From: Bacteroidales bacterium
GTDB taxonomy: Bacteria; Bacteroidota; Bacteroidia; Bacteroidales; UBA932
NCBI GenBank assembly: GCA_024689525.1
Contig: JAILDI010000057.1
Span: 1-29,898 of the forward strand
DNA length: 29,898 nucleotides
Direction of reading: 5' to 3'
Under the pieces are notes generated by a model. It made no database searches. It was given only the letters and a program-made list of their open reading frames with translations, and had not been told where the DNA came from. The translations under genes were made by a program, and so were the position numbers. Shown piece by piece: positions 8,967-18,366 of this stretch. The number at the start of each line of letters is the position of its first letter. Position 1 is the stretch's first letter.

Positions 8967-10472
8967 ATGAAAAAGTCAATGTTCATAGCAGCCGCCTTGC
9001 TTGCTGCGGCATCCTGCTCTCTCAAGGAGCCCAGAGATATGTTCGTTTCTCCCGATTTCGTTCAGACTCTCCAGCAGGCCGACGCGTGCGTTACGGCCAC
9101 ATATACACCGCTGAAAACCATTTATGCGCTCGAATTCGGCATCGCCACCGAAGGCTGCACAGACCTGTTCCATATCCAGTCGGGCACACAGGACGCTCAG
9201 ATGGATGTAACTCCTGCAAATGCACGATTTGGAAATACTGTGTGGGAATACGCCTATGCGGGTGTAAGAAATGCCAATTTCTCACTGTGGGCAATGGAGA
9301 ATTCCGGTATTGACCCTGAAGATTATGCGCAGTTCAAGGCGGAAGCCCTGACTATGAGGGCATACTGGTATTACATTCTCACTTCCTTCTTCGGAGATGT
9401 TCCTTACTATGAGGAATATGTCGGAGACAGGCCAACCCTGGACAAGGTCCGTCATCTTCCCAGAATGAGTGCGGTTGAAACGCGTGCAAAACTCATCGAC
9501 CAGTTGCAGTTTGCTGTCGACACCCTTCCGAAGGCACGCACCTATGACCTTGGGTTGCAGAGGGCCGGGTGGGCTTTCTCCGAAATGCTCATTGCCAAAA
9601 TGGCGATGTGGAATGCTTGCAAGGACCCCGACAACGCAAAGCAATGGTGGGACAGGGCAATCAAGGCTCTGGAGGAACTGGAAGAAGTATACGGAGAACT
9701 CACAGAGGCGAACTATCCACTCGCCGACGTTGCCTTCCGCATCAAGAATACTCCTGAAAGCATTTTCGAGATTCAGCACACCGACACTCCAGGAGGTCTC
9801 CAGTATTCGGCCAACTATGGAGCGGTGCTGATGCCATATCCTCTTAACAAGAACGACAATACTGGAGTCTGTACCTTTAACGGAGTAGAGATTCCGGAAT
9901 TGGGCAAAGAGTGCATAGTGTGGCAGCCTATGCGCCCCAATGCCTATCTGCATAACGGGTTGTTCATAAAAGGCAGCCCGGACCGAAGGGTTGGCTGGGC
10001 CATAGTCTACGAATGGAACGGCAAGGCTTTCAGCCGCAGCTGGCCCGGTCCCAAATTCTGGTGCTACAATATGATTAATACGCGCGATAGCAACAACTAT
10101 CCAATCTTCAGGTATGCAGATGCCGTCCTAATGCTCGCCGAATGCTATAATGCCGTGGGTGAGCCAGAAAAGGCGATAGCCCATCTGAACGCCGTAAAGA
10201 CCAGGGCTGGCATCGCCCCTTACGGAACTTTCACAACCGCCGACCGTCTTCTGGACGAAATCCAGATGGAACGCGGACGCGAACTGCTAGGAGAGTTCCA
10301 GCGTAAGTTCGACCTTGTCCGCTGGGGCGTCTGGTTTAAGCGCACGTATGAGTTCACGGACTACAAGCAGCTGAAAAACAACATCCGTCCCTGCCACGAG
10401 TATTATCCTATTCCCGATACCGAAGTCGCACTCTCCGAGGGTGCCCTTGACAATAAAGCCTACGAGCAATGA
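8967..10472 (+). CDS. SusD/RagB-family nutrient-binding outer membrane lipoprotein
   Basis: The protein has 501 residues and a lipoprotein signal (LLAAASC, Cys17). SusD signatures seen are the N-terminal helical region with RAYWYYILTSFFGDVPYYEE, the central FEIQHTDTPGG segment, and the C-terminal part with FRYADAVLMLAECYNAVGEPEKAIAHLN, VKTRAGI, ERGRELLGEFQRKFDLVRWG and a final YPIPDTEV. This is the canonical end of the family. It forms the lid over the SusC barrel and binds the incoming ligand at the cell surface. It starts one base after susC ends, and its stop codon overlaps the next ATG (ATGA at 10469). Confidence 0.96.
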   Translation: MKKSMFIAAALLAAASCSLKEPRDMFVSPDFVQTLQQADACVTATYTPLKTIYALEFGIATEGCTDLFHIQSGTQDAQMDVTPANARFGNTVWEYAYAGVRNANFSLWAMENSGIDPEDYAQFKAEALTMRAYWYYILTSFFGDVPYYEEYVGDRPTLDKVRHLPRMSAVETRAKLIDQLQFAVDTLPKARTYDLGLQRAGWAFSEMLIAKMAMWNACKDPDNAKQWWDRAIKALEELEEVYGELTEANYPLADVAFRIKNTPESIFEIQHTDTPGGLQYSANYGAVLMPYPLNKNDNTGVCTFNGVEIPELGKECIVWQPMRPNAYLHNGLFIKGSPDRRVGWAIVYEWNGKAFSRSWPGPKFWCYNMINTRDSNNYPIFRYADAVLMLAECYNAVGEPEKAIAHLNAVKTRAGIAPYGTFTTADRLLDEIQMERGRELLGEFQRKFDLVRWGVWFKRTYEFTDYKQLKNNIRPCHEYYPIPDTEVALSEGALDNKAYEQ

Positions 10473-12913
10473 GAAAGATCTTTATACTTGCAGTTATTGC
10501 GCTGACAGCCGCATCCTGCGAAAAAGAATTCAAGTTCTCCCAGCCGCTCTCCATTTCAAGTGAAAAAGTGGAGCTGGAGGCCACTGAGGGCAGCACCCCG
10601 GTTATTATTTATGCGAACGGCTCTTGGACAGCATCATTGACCGAAGGTAGCGAGTGGGCCCGTATAGAGAATGCCACCGGGAACGGTCTTGGCCAGGTGA
10701 AATTCCTGTACGATGCCAATGAGGGTCTTTCCCGTAAAGCGGTAATAGAGATTACATCGGCAAATATTACCAAGTCGGTGTCTATGGTGCAAAAGGCAGG
10801 GTTCGGTGATATCGAGCTGACATTCCAGTCATCTGCAGAGGACATTCCAAGAAACGCGGCCTCCGGTTCGATGCCCTTCACCACTAACCTTCCCGCTTCC
10901 GAACAGGGGAAGATACAGGTAAGCGCCTTAAGCGAGGAAGGCACAGCGGTGTCCTGGCTTGAGGGCTTGTCCGTTGAGAACGGTGCCGTTAAAATGAATG
11001 TCAAGGCTTTAAGCGGAGCAGAGAGGGTTGCTGTTCTCACTGTCTCATATACCGATGCCTTGGATAAGGCGTACACATCGTCAGTTAAACTCACCCAGAA
11101 AGACCAGGCTCCGTACCTGAGTTTCCCTGCAGACATAACTGGTGCCAAGTATTCTTCACTTGCGGCATCCATTACACTTCCTTTCACTTCCAATCTTGCA
11201 CCTTATATCGGAGCAGTTGCCAAGGCTGCAACTTCAAATGCTTCCTGGGCAACCATAGGCCTATCGTCTGACGGGCAGGCCTTCGTGGTGGATATGAAAG
11301 AGAACGAATCTCCCACCGAACGCGTCGCAACGCTCAGCTTCCCTTTCACCGATGCATCCGGAATAACGGCCACGTTTAACTATATCCTCACTCAGAAGGG
11401 AAAGGTGCCTCGTATAAACTTCGACGAGCTTAAGGGTATGGTAACCGGAAGCAGCTTCTACTTTACCACGGAAGGAGCGTTGGAGGGCGTGATTATTTCC
11501 GATATGGATTCTCCCAATATGGAAACCGCCCCCAACACCGATGCGGCAACTCTGGACGAGACCTTGAATGGCAGGACCGGATATATCCAGAGCGCCGACG
11601 GCAAGTCCGGATTCAGGATTCTGTTCCAGACCCGTGCCGACAATATTGTTCATAAGGGCAATCAAGTCCTTCTGGATCTGAACGGGGTCACTATCGTCAA
11701 GGAAACCAACCCGCTGCGCTATACCATTGAGGGCGTCACCGCCGGGGCCATAGCCGTCAACGGGAACGAGGCTCCTGTCGTAAGAGAAAAAACCCTTTCT
11801 TCTCTTGCCGACTCCGACATGTACACGCTGGTGAAGATATCCGGCCTGGAGATGAGCTTCAAGCACGGAGCATATACCAACTGCCACGACGGTTATTCCC
11901 TTGCGGTAAGTGCGCTCAACCCTGCCGGAATGAAAACCAACGAGTCGGGCTCGAAGTCTTCCCCCCAGAAGTTCGATACCACGCCCTGCAGTATGGTGGA
12001 TGCTAACGGAAACGACATTAATCTGCTTATCAACAACGCGGTAACCTGGCGCAGGTATGGTAACGGCGTACCTCAAGGCACCTGTTCAGTGACGGGCATT
12101 CTTGTCCACACCAACCTGCCGCGATGGGCCCGTGGCGGTGATATCGGCAAGTATCAGCTGCGCCCGATGGAGGAGAGCGACATCGTCCAGGAAGGGGAAC
12201 GATTCTCCAAGGTTATCTTCTCATGGCACAAGGGTTGGGACGGAACTCAACTCAAGGGGGCTGCGGCAATAGAGGCCGGACTCGACGGAGAGGGATCCAT
12301 TACAAGTAATATGGAAGGTCTTGCCGCAATTCAGACTGCAGTGAACTTCAACTCACTTACCAACTATAACGCTTCCCCGGCAACTGATGGTTACTACAAG
12401 GGACAGGTGTCCAACGCGGCCTTGGCATTTGCCAAAACCGGCGGTTATTTCTGGGCATCCGACAATATTTCCGACATGAATGCGGCGCCGTGGTTCTGCA
12501 TCAACTTCTCCACCGCAGGATTGTCGGGAAGTTCCCTGGTACTCGTTTGGAGTGCCGCCCAGGGCTCTACCAGAGGAGCAACCGACGACATCCAGGGTCC
12601 TACCCAGTATAAGGTGGAATACTCTACGGACGGCGTGTCGTTCACAGCCATCGACCATATATATGCAATGCATCCCATTGTGACGTGGTCGAGTGCGGTG
12701 GTCGGAGGCTTCTCGGTTCCCGGCCTGCACCAGTATGTCACGCCTCTTCCGGCGTCGCTTCTTGGTAAAAATAAGGTATACGTGCGCATACGCGCGGCCT
12801 CCAATGTTTCCCTCGATAACGATTTCCTCACTCCGGAAGGTGGAACCATCAAGAATTACTCTTCGGTATATACTATGATCCGTTTCGGTGAACTTACAGT
12901 CCAATACAATTAG
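10469..12913 (+). CDS. BACON-repeat plus DUF5689 surface lipoprotein
   Basis: The protein has 814 residues and a lipobox at Cys17 (LTAASC). Three BACON-like beta-sandwiches follow (about 22-110, 112-207, 212-308), each ending in a typical VSMVQKA/VKLTQKD/YILTQKG strand. A DUF5689 domain spans about 315-545, with LEGVIISD, GYIQSADGKSGFRILFQ and TWRRYGNGVPQGTCSVTGILV. The C-terminal 240 residues look like a beta-rich jelly-roll or adhesion-type module. These proteins are placed like surface glycan-binding proteins (SusE/F position) and probably help capture the ligand. DUF5689 is thought to have an OB-like fold; its ligand is not established. The start overlaps the susD stop (ATGA), so translation is likely coupled. 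No catalytic motif was recognised. Confidence 0.85.
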   Translation: MRKIFILAVIALTAASCEKEFKFSQPLSISSEKVELEATEGSTPVIIYANGSWTASLTEGSEWARIENATGNGLGQVKFLYDANEGLSRKAVIEITSANITKSVSMVQKAGFGDIELTFQSSAEDIPRNAASGSMPFTTNLPASEQGKIQVSALSEEGTAVSWLEGLSVENGAVKMNVKALSGAERVAVLTVSYTDALDKAYTSSVKLTQKDQAPYLSFPADITGAKYSSLAASITLPFTSNLAPYIGAVAKAATSNASWATIGLSSDGQAFVVDMKENESPTERVATLSFPFTDASGITATFNYILTQKGKVPRINFDELKGMVTGSSFYFTTEGALEGVIISDMDSPNMETAPNTDAATLDETLNGRTGYIQSADGKSGFRILFQTRADNIVHKGNQVLLDLNGVTIVKETNPLRYTIEGVTAGAIAVNGNEAPVVREKTLSSLADSDMYTLVKISGLEMSFKHGAYTNCHDGYSLAVSALNPAGMKTNESGSKSSPQKFDTTPCSMVDANGNDINLLINNAVTWRRYGNGVPQGTCSVTGILVHTNLPRWARGGDIGKYQLRPMEESDIVQEGERFSKVIFSWHKGWDGTQLKGAAAIEAGLDGEGSITSNMEGLAAIQTAVNFNSLTNYNASPATDGYYKGQVSNAALAFAKTGGYFWASDNISDMNAAPWFCINFSTAGLSGSSLVLVWSAAQGSTRGATDDIQGPTQYKVEYSTDGVSFTAIDHIYAMHPIVTWSSAVVGGFSVPGLHQYVTPLPASLLGKNKVYVRIRAASNVSLDNDFLTPEGGTIKNYSSVYTMIRFGELTVQYN

Positions 12914-12920
12914 AAGGCGT

Positions 12921-15095
12921 ATGAAAAAGGCATTATTACCAATAATACTCTGTCTGGCATTTGCATCGGGCTGCAACGATATGCAGCTGCCCGAGGCCGT
13001 GGAACTTGGCGCCGTGCCCGAAATCGTCCTGTCGCCAAAGGCTGGTGGTGAAATTGAAATACCGTTTTACGCCAATCTGTCCGGTACTGTCCGGATGCTG
13101 GACGAAGCGCCGTGGGCGTCGCTTGATGCAACAAGCTTCACTTCCGACGGGACTCTCAAGGTGACGGTACAGCCCAACAGCGGTATCCGTCGATTTACAA
13201 GGATAGTATTCAGCGCGGACGAAGCTATTAGGCGCGATACTGTCGTGGTCAGGCAAGAAGGCGTAACAGACACACTTTCCATAAGGTCTTCAAGCGTCAT
13301 CGTCTATAACAAAATGGGTGACACCTATGTCCCAGCAACGCTTACGCTTCCCACATCTGCGGTAAAGGCAACGGTTAGATATCTGGACCTCGATGCCAAT
13401 GACTGGGTGAAGGCGTGCAGCATCAGGGACGATGCCATTGTGATAAGGACGGAAGACAACGCCAGTTCCGTCAGAATCAGGAGCGCGGTGCTCACTCTTT
13501 CCTGGACCAACGGTTGGGGCCAGAAAATGCACAGGGACATAAACCTTACCCAGGCTACCAGTGCTTCTTCCGGCAACCACGTAGGCGTTCCGGCATCCTT
13601 CGAGGATATAAGGGCCATGGCCGGGACTGAACCGGTGGTGATAAACGACGACCTTTACCTTGAAGGCTATATAGTGAGCGACAGGGCATCCCGGAACGTT
13701 ACGGAGAACCCCAGGCGGACTTCGACATCTATTGATTATACCGCAACGGACAAGAGTGCGGTATTTGAAAGCATCGACGGAAAGTACGGATTCCTTTTGG
13801 AGACTATCAGCGAAGAGGACAATGTCTTTGAGCCTTTCAGCAAAGTGATTCTGCTCCTCTCCGGTGCACAGCTTCGCAAATACACCAATCCTGACAGGTA
13901 TGTCATTTCCAACATCCGTTCGTCAATGGTTGCGTCTACGGTAGTCGTAGGAGAAGGGGGCATTCCATCCAAGACAATGCACATATCGGCCCTCAAGGAC
14001 ACGGATATCTATACTAGGGTGACTCTGTCGGACTGCGAATTCTCCATCCGCAAGGGTGGCCTTACTCCTCTTAACGAGGGCTATACATCCATCTACAAGG
14101 CCGACAGGGTAACGAAGTTCGCTTCCCTTGTCCGCGACAGGGAAGGAAGCAGCATATACCTCTTTACCAATACTACCTGCCCCTACCGCAGGGACGGCCG
14201 GAAAATCGGCGATGGCAGCGGTCCGCTCAGCGGAATTGTCGTGAGCGAAACATACGAGAGTTTCCAGAACGTGGGACTTCTTCAGCTTAGGCATCAGCGG
14301 TGGGAAGACCTTGGTTTTGCCGATGACTTCACCGACGGTTTCTCCGCACTCGTATGCGAGTGGAGGTATCTCCGTCAGGGAAATGCAAATCACAGTTGGA
14401 ATGCTACGGCCGGCTCCGGTACAATGACTCATACTTATCAGATCGGCTCCTACAACACCACATACAATACCTGGTGTTATCCTTCATACGACCAGAGTTA
14501 TCTCGGCCCGGTGTTCAGCGGATGTACGAATGAGAACGGGTTCGGCGTTACTCTCGAAGATGGTTCCGATTATGGCGCCTCGTACAAGGGGAGCGTGGAC
14601 AAAGGCCAGCTTCTCGCAAGCGCGGGACTTCCCATGGCCTGGATGAGGGAGATGTGGATAAGCAACTCTGGAGACTTCTATTCCTGGGAACTTCACTTCT
14701 CCACAAAAAACATTTCCACAGACGTGCTCTCCCTGCAAATATCTACGCTCAACACCTCGCAGGAGGGAAAGAGTCCGGTTAACTGGAAGGTGGAATGGGC
14801 ACAAAGCAATGCTTCCGGCACGCAGTGGCAGGAAATAGGCTCGTATACCGTCCCGGACATTGTCCTTTGGTCGATGACCCAACCCTGGCAAAGTGCCGGT
14901 TACAAGCCGATCAACATCACCCTGCCTTCTGATATGCTTGACCTTGAAGATGTCTATATCCGCCTCACTCCCGCAAACACTGCGGGCAATACTCCTCAGG
15001 GCTATTGTGACACCAAGTTCGTGAACGGCAGTGCGGGCTCGACTTCAAAAGCCAACAACGCCATCAATTACATTGCAATACGATATAATAAGTAA
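12921..15095 (+). CDS. Second BACON-like/DUF5689 surface lipoprotein
   Basis: The protein has 724 residues from the ATG at 12921, preceded by AGAAGG, which resembles a ribosome binding site. The signal peptide ends at a lipobox (FASGC, Cys18). Two divergent BACON-like domains (about 22-112 and 113-215) precede a DUF5689 domain (about 222-455) with LEGYIVSDRASRN, SIDGKYGFLLETISEED and the degenerate end motif PYRRDGRKIGDGSGPLSGIVV. A C-terminal beta-rich module follows (about 460-724). It has the same architecture as the gene before it, so it is a diverged tandem paralogue. The gap to the previous stop is 7 bp, and its stop shares a base with the next ATG (TAATG). It is likely a ligand-binding surface lipoprotein; substrate unknown. 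Confidence 0.82.
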   Translation: MKKALLPIILCLAFASGCNDMQLPEAVELGAVPEIVLSPKAGGEIEIPFYANLSGTVRMLDEAPWASLDATSFTSDGTLKVTVQPNSGIRRFTRIVFSADEAIRRDTVVVRQEGVTDTLSIRSSSVIVYNKMGDTYVPATLTLPTSAVKATVRYLDLDANDWVKACSIRDDAIVIRTEDNASSVRIRSAVLTLSWTNGWGQKMHRDINLTQATSASSGNHVGVPASFEDIRAMAGTEPVVINDDLYLEGYIVSDRASRNVTENPRRTSTSIDYTATDKSAVFESIDGKYGFLLETISEEDNVFEPFSKVILLLSGAQLRKYTNPDRYVISNIRSSMVASTVVVGEGGIPSKTMHISALKDTDIYTRVTLSDCEFSIRKGGLTPLNEGYTSIYKADRVTKFASLVRDREGSSIYLFTNTTCPYRRDGRKIGDGSGPLSGIVVSETYESFQNVGLLQLRHQRWEDLGFADDFTDGFSALVCEWRYLRQGNANHSWNATAGSGTMTHTYQIGSYNTTYNTWCYPSYDQSYLGPVFSGCTNENGFGVTLEDGSDYGASYKGSVDKGQLLASAGLPMAWMREMWISNSGDFYSWELHFSTKNISTDVLSLQISTLNTSQEGKSPVNWKVEWAQSNASGTQWQEIGSYTVPDIVLWSMTQPWQSAGYKPINITLPSDMLDLEDVYIRLTPANTAGNTPQGYCDTKFVNGSAGSTSKANNAINYIAIRYNK

Positions 15096-16519
15096 TGCTT
15101 GCAGCACTTCTCATATCGGCGATTCTGGAAGGGATAGTGATATCCTCTCCAGCGCACCCCAACCTTGACGATGCAGTGCAATCCAACTACCGCAGCGTAT
15201 CGTACACCCAGAACAACCGTACGGCTTATATCGAGGTTCAGGACGGCGATTCATGGCGGGGCGTAAAACTGGTTTTCCAGCATCTTGATCCAGAGGCCAG
15301 AAAACTTGAGCGCTATTCACATATCAAGATCGACATCTCAGATGCGGTGGTCGATGATAATGGCCGAGTGGTCCGTGAAATCCCCAATGGCGCCGTGATT
15401 TCCGTAGAACCAGGCACGGCAGCCGATGTCCCCGTGAGGATTCGCAGGGCGGGAGAACTGTCCGACGATGATCTTTACACGTGGGTGAGCATTCCTGAGA
15501 GTGAATTCGTGTTCAAGGACGGCTCCTATTGTGACATCCTTGAGTCTTATGCCGCCATGATGGGAACCTGGCAGACCCTTATGACCGACAGCGAGGGAAC
15601 ACCCTTCTATGCCGTGTTCAATCACAAGGTGCCGTGGCGCCGGACCGGAAACGGAGTACCGCAAGGAACGGGGACAGTGTCTGGAATAGTGGTCAAGTCC
15701 GACCTTGTCCGTTACGGGAAAGTCCAAGCGCCGCAGATCAGGGTCCTGGAAGAAGAGGGTTTCGGCCTTCAGTGGGAGGGCAATTCTTCTTTTGCTACAA
15801 TCTGCGAATGGAACTGGAACGACAATGCCGATGAATTCCGCACTTCAGAGGGTGTGATGCACTATATCAAGCGCCAGAAAGTACTTCCAGATGTGGGGAA
15901 CGGGTATGTCTGGACAGACTTTGAAGCATCGACGTATCGCGGCCGGGACCTTAACAATCCCAAAGTTGAGCCGGACAACGGTTATGTCCTTGGCCATCGC
16001 GGCCAGGTGATCAGAGGCTCGATGCAGGTGAGGACCAAGGCCAAGAACTGGTGGGACTGGGGCAACGGTTGCGGCAATTCGGTCGTGGTCCAGTTCAGCA
16101 CGGAAGGCCTGACTGGAGAATATCTTCTGCTTGACTTCAATTTCGCCGCCGGTGACAACAGTGCATACAACACCAGGATGTGCCCGGTGTACTGGGGTAT
16201 TGAAGTGTCGTCCGACGGCCAGTCATATGCTCAACTGGACATACCGCCAATCACTCTCCGTCCTTTCCCCTGGTGGGAAAAGGACATAGACGGAGTTCAT
16301 TACGTTACTTCTCTGGAATGCGGCCTGGGCCTTACCGCCCATCAGGTTGAATTGCCGTCTTCACTTTTCGGGCAGGAGACGGTGTTCGTGAGGATATCAC
16401 CAATAAGCAAACAGTCTTATTCCCTGGCCCTTGAGGGCTCCGACAACTGGAGCCTGCGTCCCAACCACGAGAACTGGACTTTCATTGAATTCGGCACAAT
16501 AGCAATACGGTACAGATGA
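15095..16519 (+). CDS. Third DUF5689 protein, N-terminally shortened
   Basis: The protein has 474 residues. Unlike its two upstream paralogues it has no lipobox and no BACON domains. The DUF5689 strand LEGIVISSPAHPN begins at residue 11, so the first ten residues (MLAALLISAI) replace everything upstream. The domain then runs through TAYIEVQDGDSWRGVKLVFQ to PWRRTGNGVPQGTGTVSGIVV (about 185-210). A C-terminal beta-rich module, alignable with those of the neighbours, ends in FIEFGTIAIRYR. An in-frame TAA two codons upstream of the ATG rules out a longer protein in this frame. The start overlaps the previous stop (TAATG). The initial hydrophobic run could be a poor signal peptide lacking a basic n-region, so export is uncertain. 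Confidence 0.78.
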   Translation: MLAALLISAILEGIVISSPAHPNLDDAVQSNYRSVSYTQNNRTAYIEVQDGDSWRGVKLVFQHLDPEARKLERYSHIKIDISDAVVDDNGRVVREIPNGAVISVEPGTAADVPVRIRRAGELSDDDLYTWVSIPESEFVFKDGSYCDILESYAAMMGTWQTLMTDSEGTPFYAVFNHKVPWRRTGNGVPQGTGTVSGIVVKSDLVRYGKVQAPQIRVLEEEGFGLQWEGNSSFATICEWNWNDNADEFRTSEGVMHYIKRQKVLPDVGNGYVWTDFEASTYRGRDLNNPKVEPDNGYVLGHRGQVIRGSMQVRTKAKNWWDWGNGCGNSVVVQFSTEGLTGEYLLLDFNFAAGDNSAYNTRMCPVYWGIEVSSDGQSYAQLDIPPITLRPFPWWEKDIDGVHYVTSLECGLGLTAHQVELPSSLFGQETVFVRISPISKQSYSLALEGSDNWSLRPNHENWTFIEFGTIAIRYR

Positions 16520-18210
16520 CACTTGTTACGTTCATACTTCAGGCCCTTCTGCCTGTTCTCCTATCTGGCTCGCCCGACGGGATTCTCTCGCTTACGTACT
16601 CATACGGTGCCGATACTTATTCGATTAGCAGCCCCGACGGCGGAGATACCTGGAATAAACCATCTGTCATTTCGACCGAGCGTGGCGAGCGGAGAAATCC
16701 CTGGATAGCCCTTCGCAGTGGAATGCTCATCCGTCCTGTTCAGAAGGGTGGTTCCAGCGTTGGAATCGAGGCGTCAATGGACAGGGGAAACAACTGGATG
16801 CCATTCGGCGGCGGCATCGACATCGACCAGAAAATTGCCGACGGGAACAACCGCCCCGTTCTTGTTCCTCTGCGAGATGGCCGCGTTGCGATGCTTATGC
16901 AGGCTCACGGATATGAGTGGGCATATATGAGCGTCTCGGCTGATTTCGGACAAAGCTGGAGTAAACCGTCCCCTCTTTTCTACACACCGTTCCAGGATTA
17001 TAGCCTGACCATTCTTCCAAGCGGCAAGTGGCTTCTGGTAAAAAACGGCCGTCTGGACCAGCGCCTCTGTTATGTCCCGGACGGGCTTTATGTCTATCTT
17101 TCTGAAGATGAAGGAAAATCCTGGTATGGTGGTATGAGGCTGGACGGGAGGATGGATGCCGTATCGCCCGTTGCCTGTGCCCCCGGGAACGGATCGGTTT
17201 ACATCGCCTGGGCCTATGCTCCTGAAGATGGCCATGCCGCTGAAATACGCTTCGTGGTTACTTCGGAAGCAGAAATCGGCCAGAGTGTGATGGATGTAAT
17301 TAAGGATGCGTCCAGGACCGCCACAATCGTGGACAAGAACAAGGAAGCGAAGGCGGAGTATGAAACGTGGCATAAGAAAGTGACATCGTCCAAGGGAGAC
17401 TGGACCTGCAAGACCATCCGTATCGCAAGTTTCAATATCGAATACAAGCACGACGATCCCAATCGTCCGACATGGGAGGAAAGACTACCTTATATTAAAT
17501 GGGTTGTAAACGAATACGGCTTTGACGTAATGGGCGTTCAGGAGCCTTTCGAGCCGGAGTACCACGACCTTGTCGGCCTTCTTGGACCTGAGTACGAGTC
17601 AATTTTTGCATCGACCAATCTGGAAAAGCCAGACTTCTCCAACGCCATATTCTGGAAGGTCTCCAGGGTGGAAAGACTTGACGACGGCATATTCTGGTAC
17701 ACCGAGAATCCCGGACAGAAAAACGGCTTCGGCGGCGGCAGTTCCCGCCTTTGCATCTGGGCCAAGTTCAAAGATAAACAAACGGGGAAGATATTCTTCC
17801 ATTTCAATTCGCACTACGACTTCCTCAGCAATGAGGCAATGCTGGTGTCATCACGCCTACTCCTCAACAAGATAAGGGAAATAGCCGGAACATATCCGTC
17901 CGTGTGCACCGGCGACTTCAACTGCTCGGACGGAAATCCCGCCCTCGACTGGATAGAGAACAGCGACTTTATGGTGGATGCCAAGAAGAAGGCCGCAAAA
18001 GCAGAGAACGCCGCATATTCTTCCATGCGGAGATATGCCGAGACGGTTGAAAAGAACGGCTATCAGCTGGATCACATTTATGTGACTTCCGGAAGCACGA
18101 AAGTTAAATACTGGAAACTTATCATGGACGAGCACGACGGCATGCGCGGCGGCTCGGATCACATGCCAATATATATAGACTGGATATTATCGAACAACAA
18201 AACCAAATAA
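16516..18210 (+). CDS. Asp-box propeller (sialidase-like) fused to an endonuclease/exonuclease/phosphatase domain
   Basis: The protein has 564 residues. The N-terminal half carries four regularly spaced Asp-boxes (SxDxGxxW): residues 39-46, 87-94, 141-148 and 196-203, one per blade of a sialidase/BNR-type propeller. From about 300 it switches to an EEP fold of the DNase I/sphingomyelinase superfamily: RIASFNIEY (Asn307), VQEP (metal-binding Glu343), NSHYDF (His433), TGDFNCSDG (Asp467, Asn469), LDHIYVT (Asp519) and GGSDHMP (Asp548, His549). The EEP active-site set is complete, so phosphodiester or phosphomonoester hydrolysis is likely. Sialidase activity is not supported: the usual RIP motif is degenerate (RNP). 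The hydrophobic N-terminus (residues 2-17) may be a signal peptide but lacks basic residues. The start overlaps the previous stop (ATGA). Confidence 0.85.
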   Translation: MTLVTFILQALLPVLLSGSPDGILSLTYSYGADTYSISSPDGGDTWNKPSVISTERGERRNPWIALRSGMLIRPVQKGGSSVGIEASMDRGNNWMPFGGGIDIDQKIADGNNRPVLVPLRDGRVAMLMQAHGYEWAYMSVSADFGQSWSKPSPLFYTPFQDYSLTILPSGKWLLVKNGRLDQRLCYVPDGLYVYLSEDEGKSWYGGMRLDGRMDAVSPVACAPGNGSVYIAWAYAPEDGHAAEIRFVVTSEAEIGQSVMDVIKDASRTATIVDKNKEAKAEYETWHKKVTSSKGDWTCKTIRIASFNIEYKHDDPNRPTWEERLPYIKWVVNEYGFDVMGVQEPFEPEYHDLVGLLGPEYESIFASTNLEKPDFSNAIFWKVSRVERLDDGIFWYTENPGQKNGFGGGSSRLCIWAKFKDKQTGKIFFHFNSHYDFLSNEAMLVSSRLLLNKIREIAGTYPSVCTGDFNCSDGNPALDWIENSDFMVDAKKKAAKAENAAYSSMRRYAETVEKNGYQLDHIYVTSGSTKVKYWKLIMDEHDGMRGGSDHMPIYIDWILSNNKTK

Positions 18211-18212
18211 TT

Positions 18213-18347
18213 ATGGACAAAAAACACATTTACCAGGCTCCTGACACAGTGGTTCAGGAACTATGGACAGAATGCAATTTCTGTCAGAGCGGGAAGAAAA
18301 TGCTCCTCGATTATGAAGAGGAGAATCTCTTCAACGAAGACTTTTAA
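18213..18347 (+). CDS. 44-residue small protein with Y-P-V-EL-E-N-SG motif
   Basis: An ATG two bases after the EEP stop opens a 44-codon frame ending in TAA. It begins MDKKHIYQAPDTVV, continues QELWTECNFCQSG and ends in an acidic tail. It shares spaced residues with a second small ORF at 27078: Tyr, Pro, Val, Glu-Leu, Glu, Asn, then Ser-Gly. There is no signal peptide or membrane segment. It has a CxxC pair. Tight spacing to both neighbours and the shared motif make it likely to be translated. It precedes the first GLUG/fimbrillin-like lipoprotein gene. Function is unknown; a leader peptide, a small regulator or a post-translationally modified peptide are all possible. Confidence 0.65.
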   Translation: MDKKHIYQAPDTVVQELWTECNFCQSGKKMLLDYEEENLFNEDF

Positions 18348-18366
18348 CCATTAACGTATGCTAGTT

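Noticed and set aside
9282..9953. 223-codon minus-strand open frame opposite susD
   Set aside because: It lies wholly within a clear SusD gene, has no recognisable domain and reads as a shadow of GC-rich codon use.
11261..12076. 271-codon minus-strand open frame opposite the first DUF5689 gene
   Set aside because: Fully antisense to a confident gene, with no family motif, signal peptide or promoter.
16516..17300. Calling the Asp-box region a catalytic sialidase
   Set aside because: Asp-boxes occur in many propellers; the RIP motif is degenerate and the Arg triad, Glu and Tyr could not be assigned.
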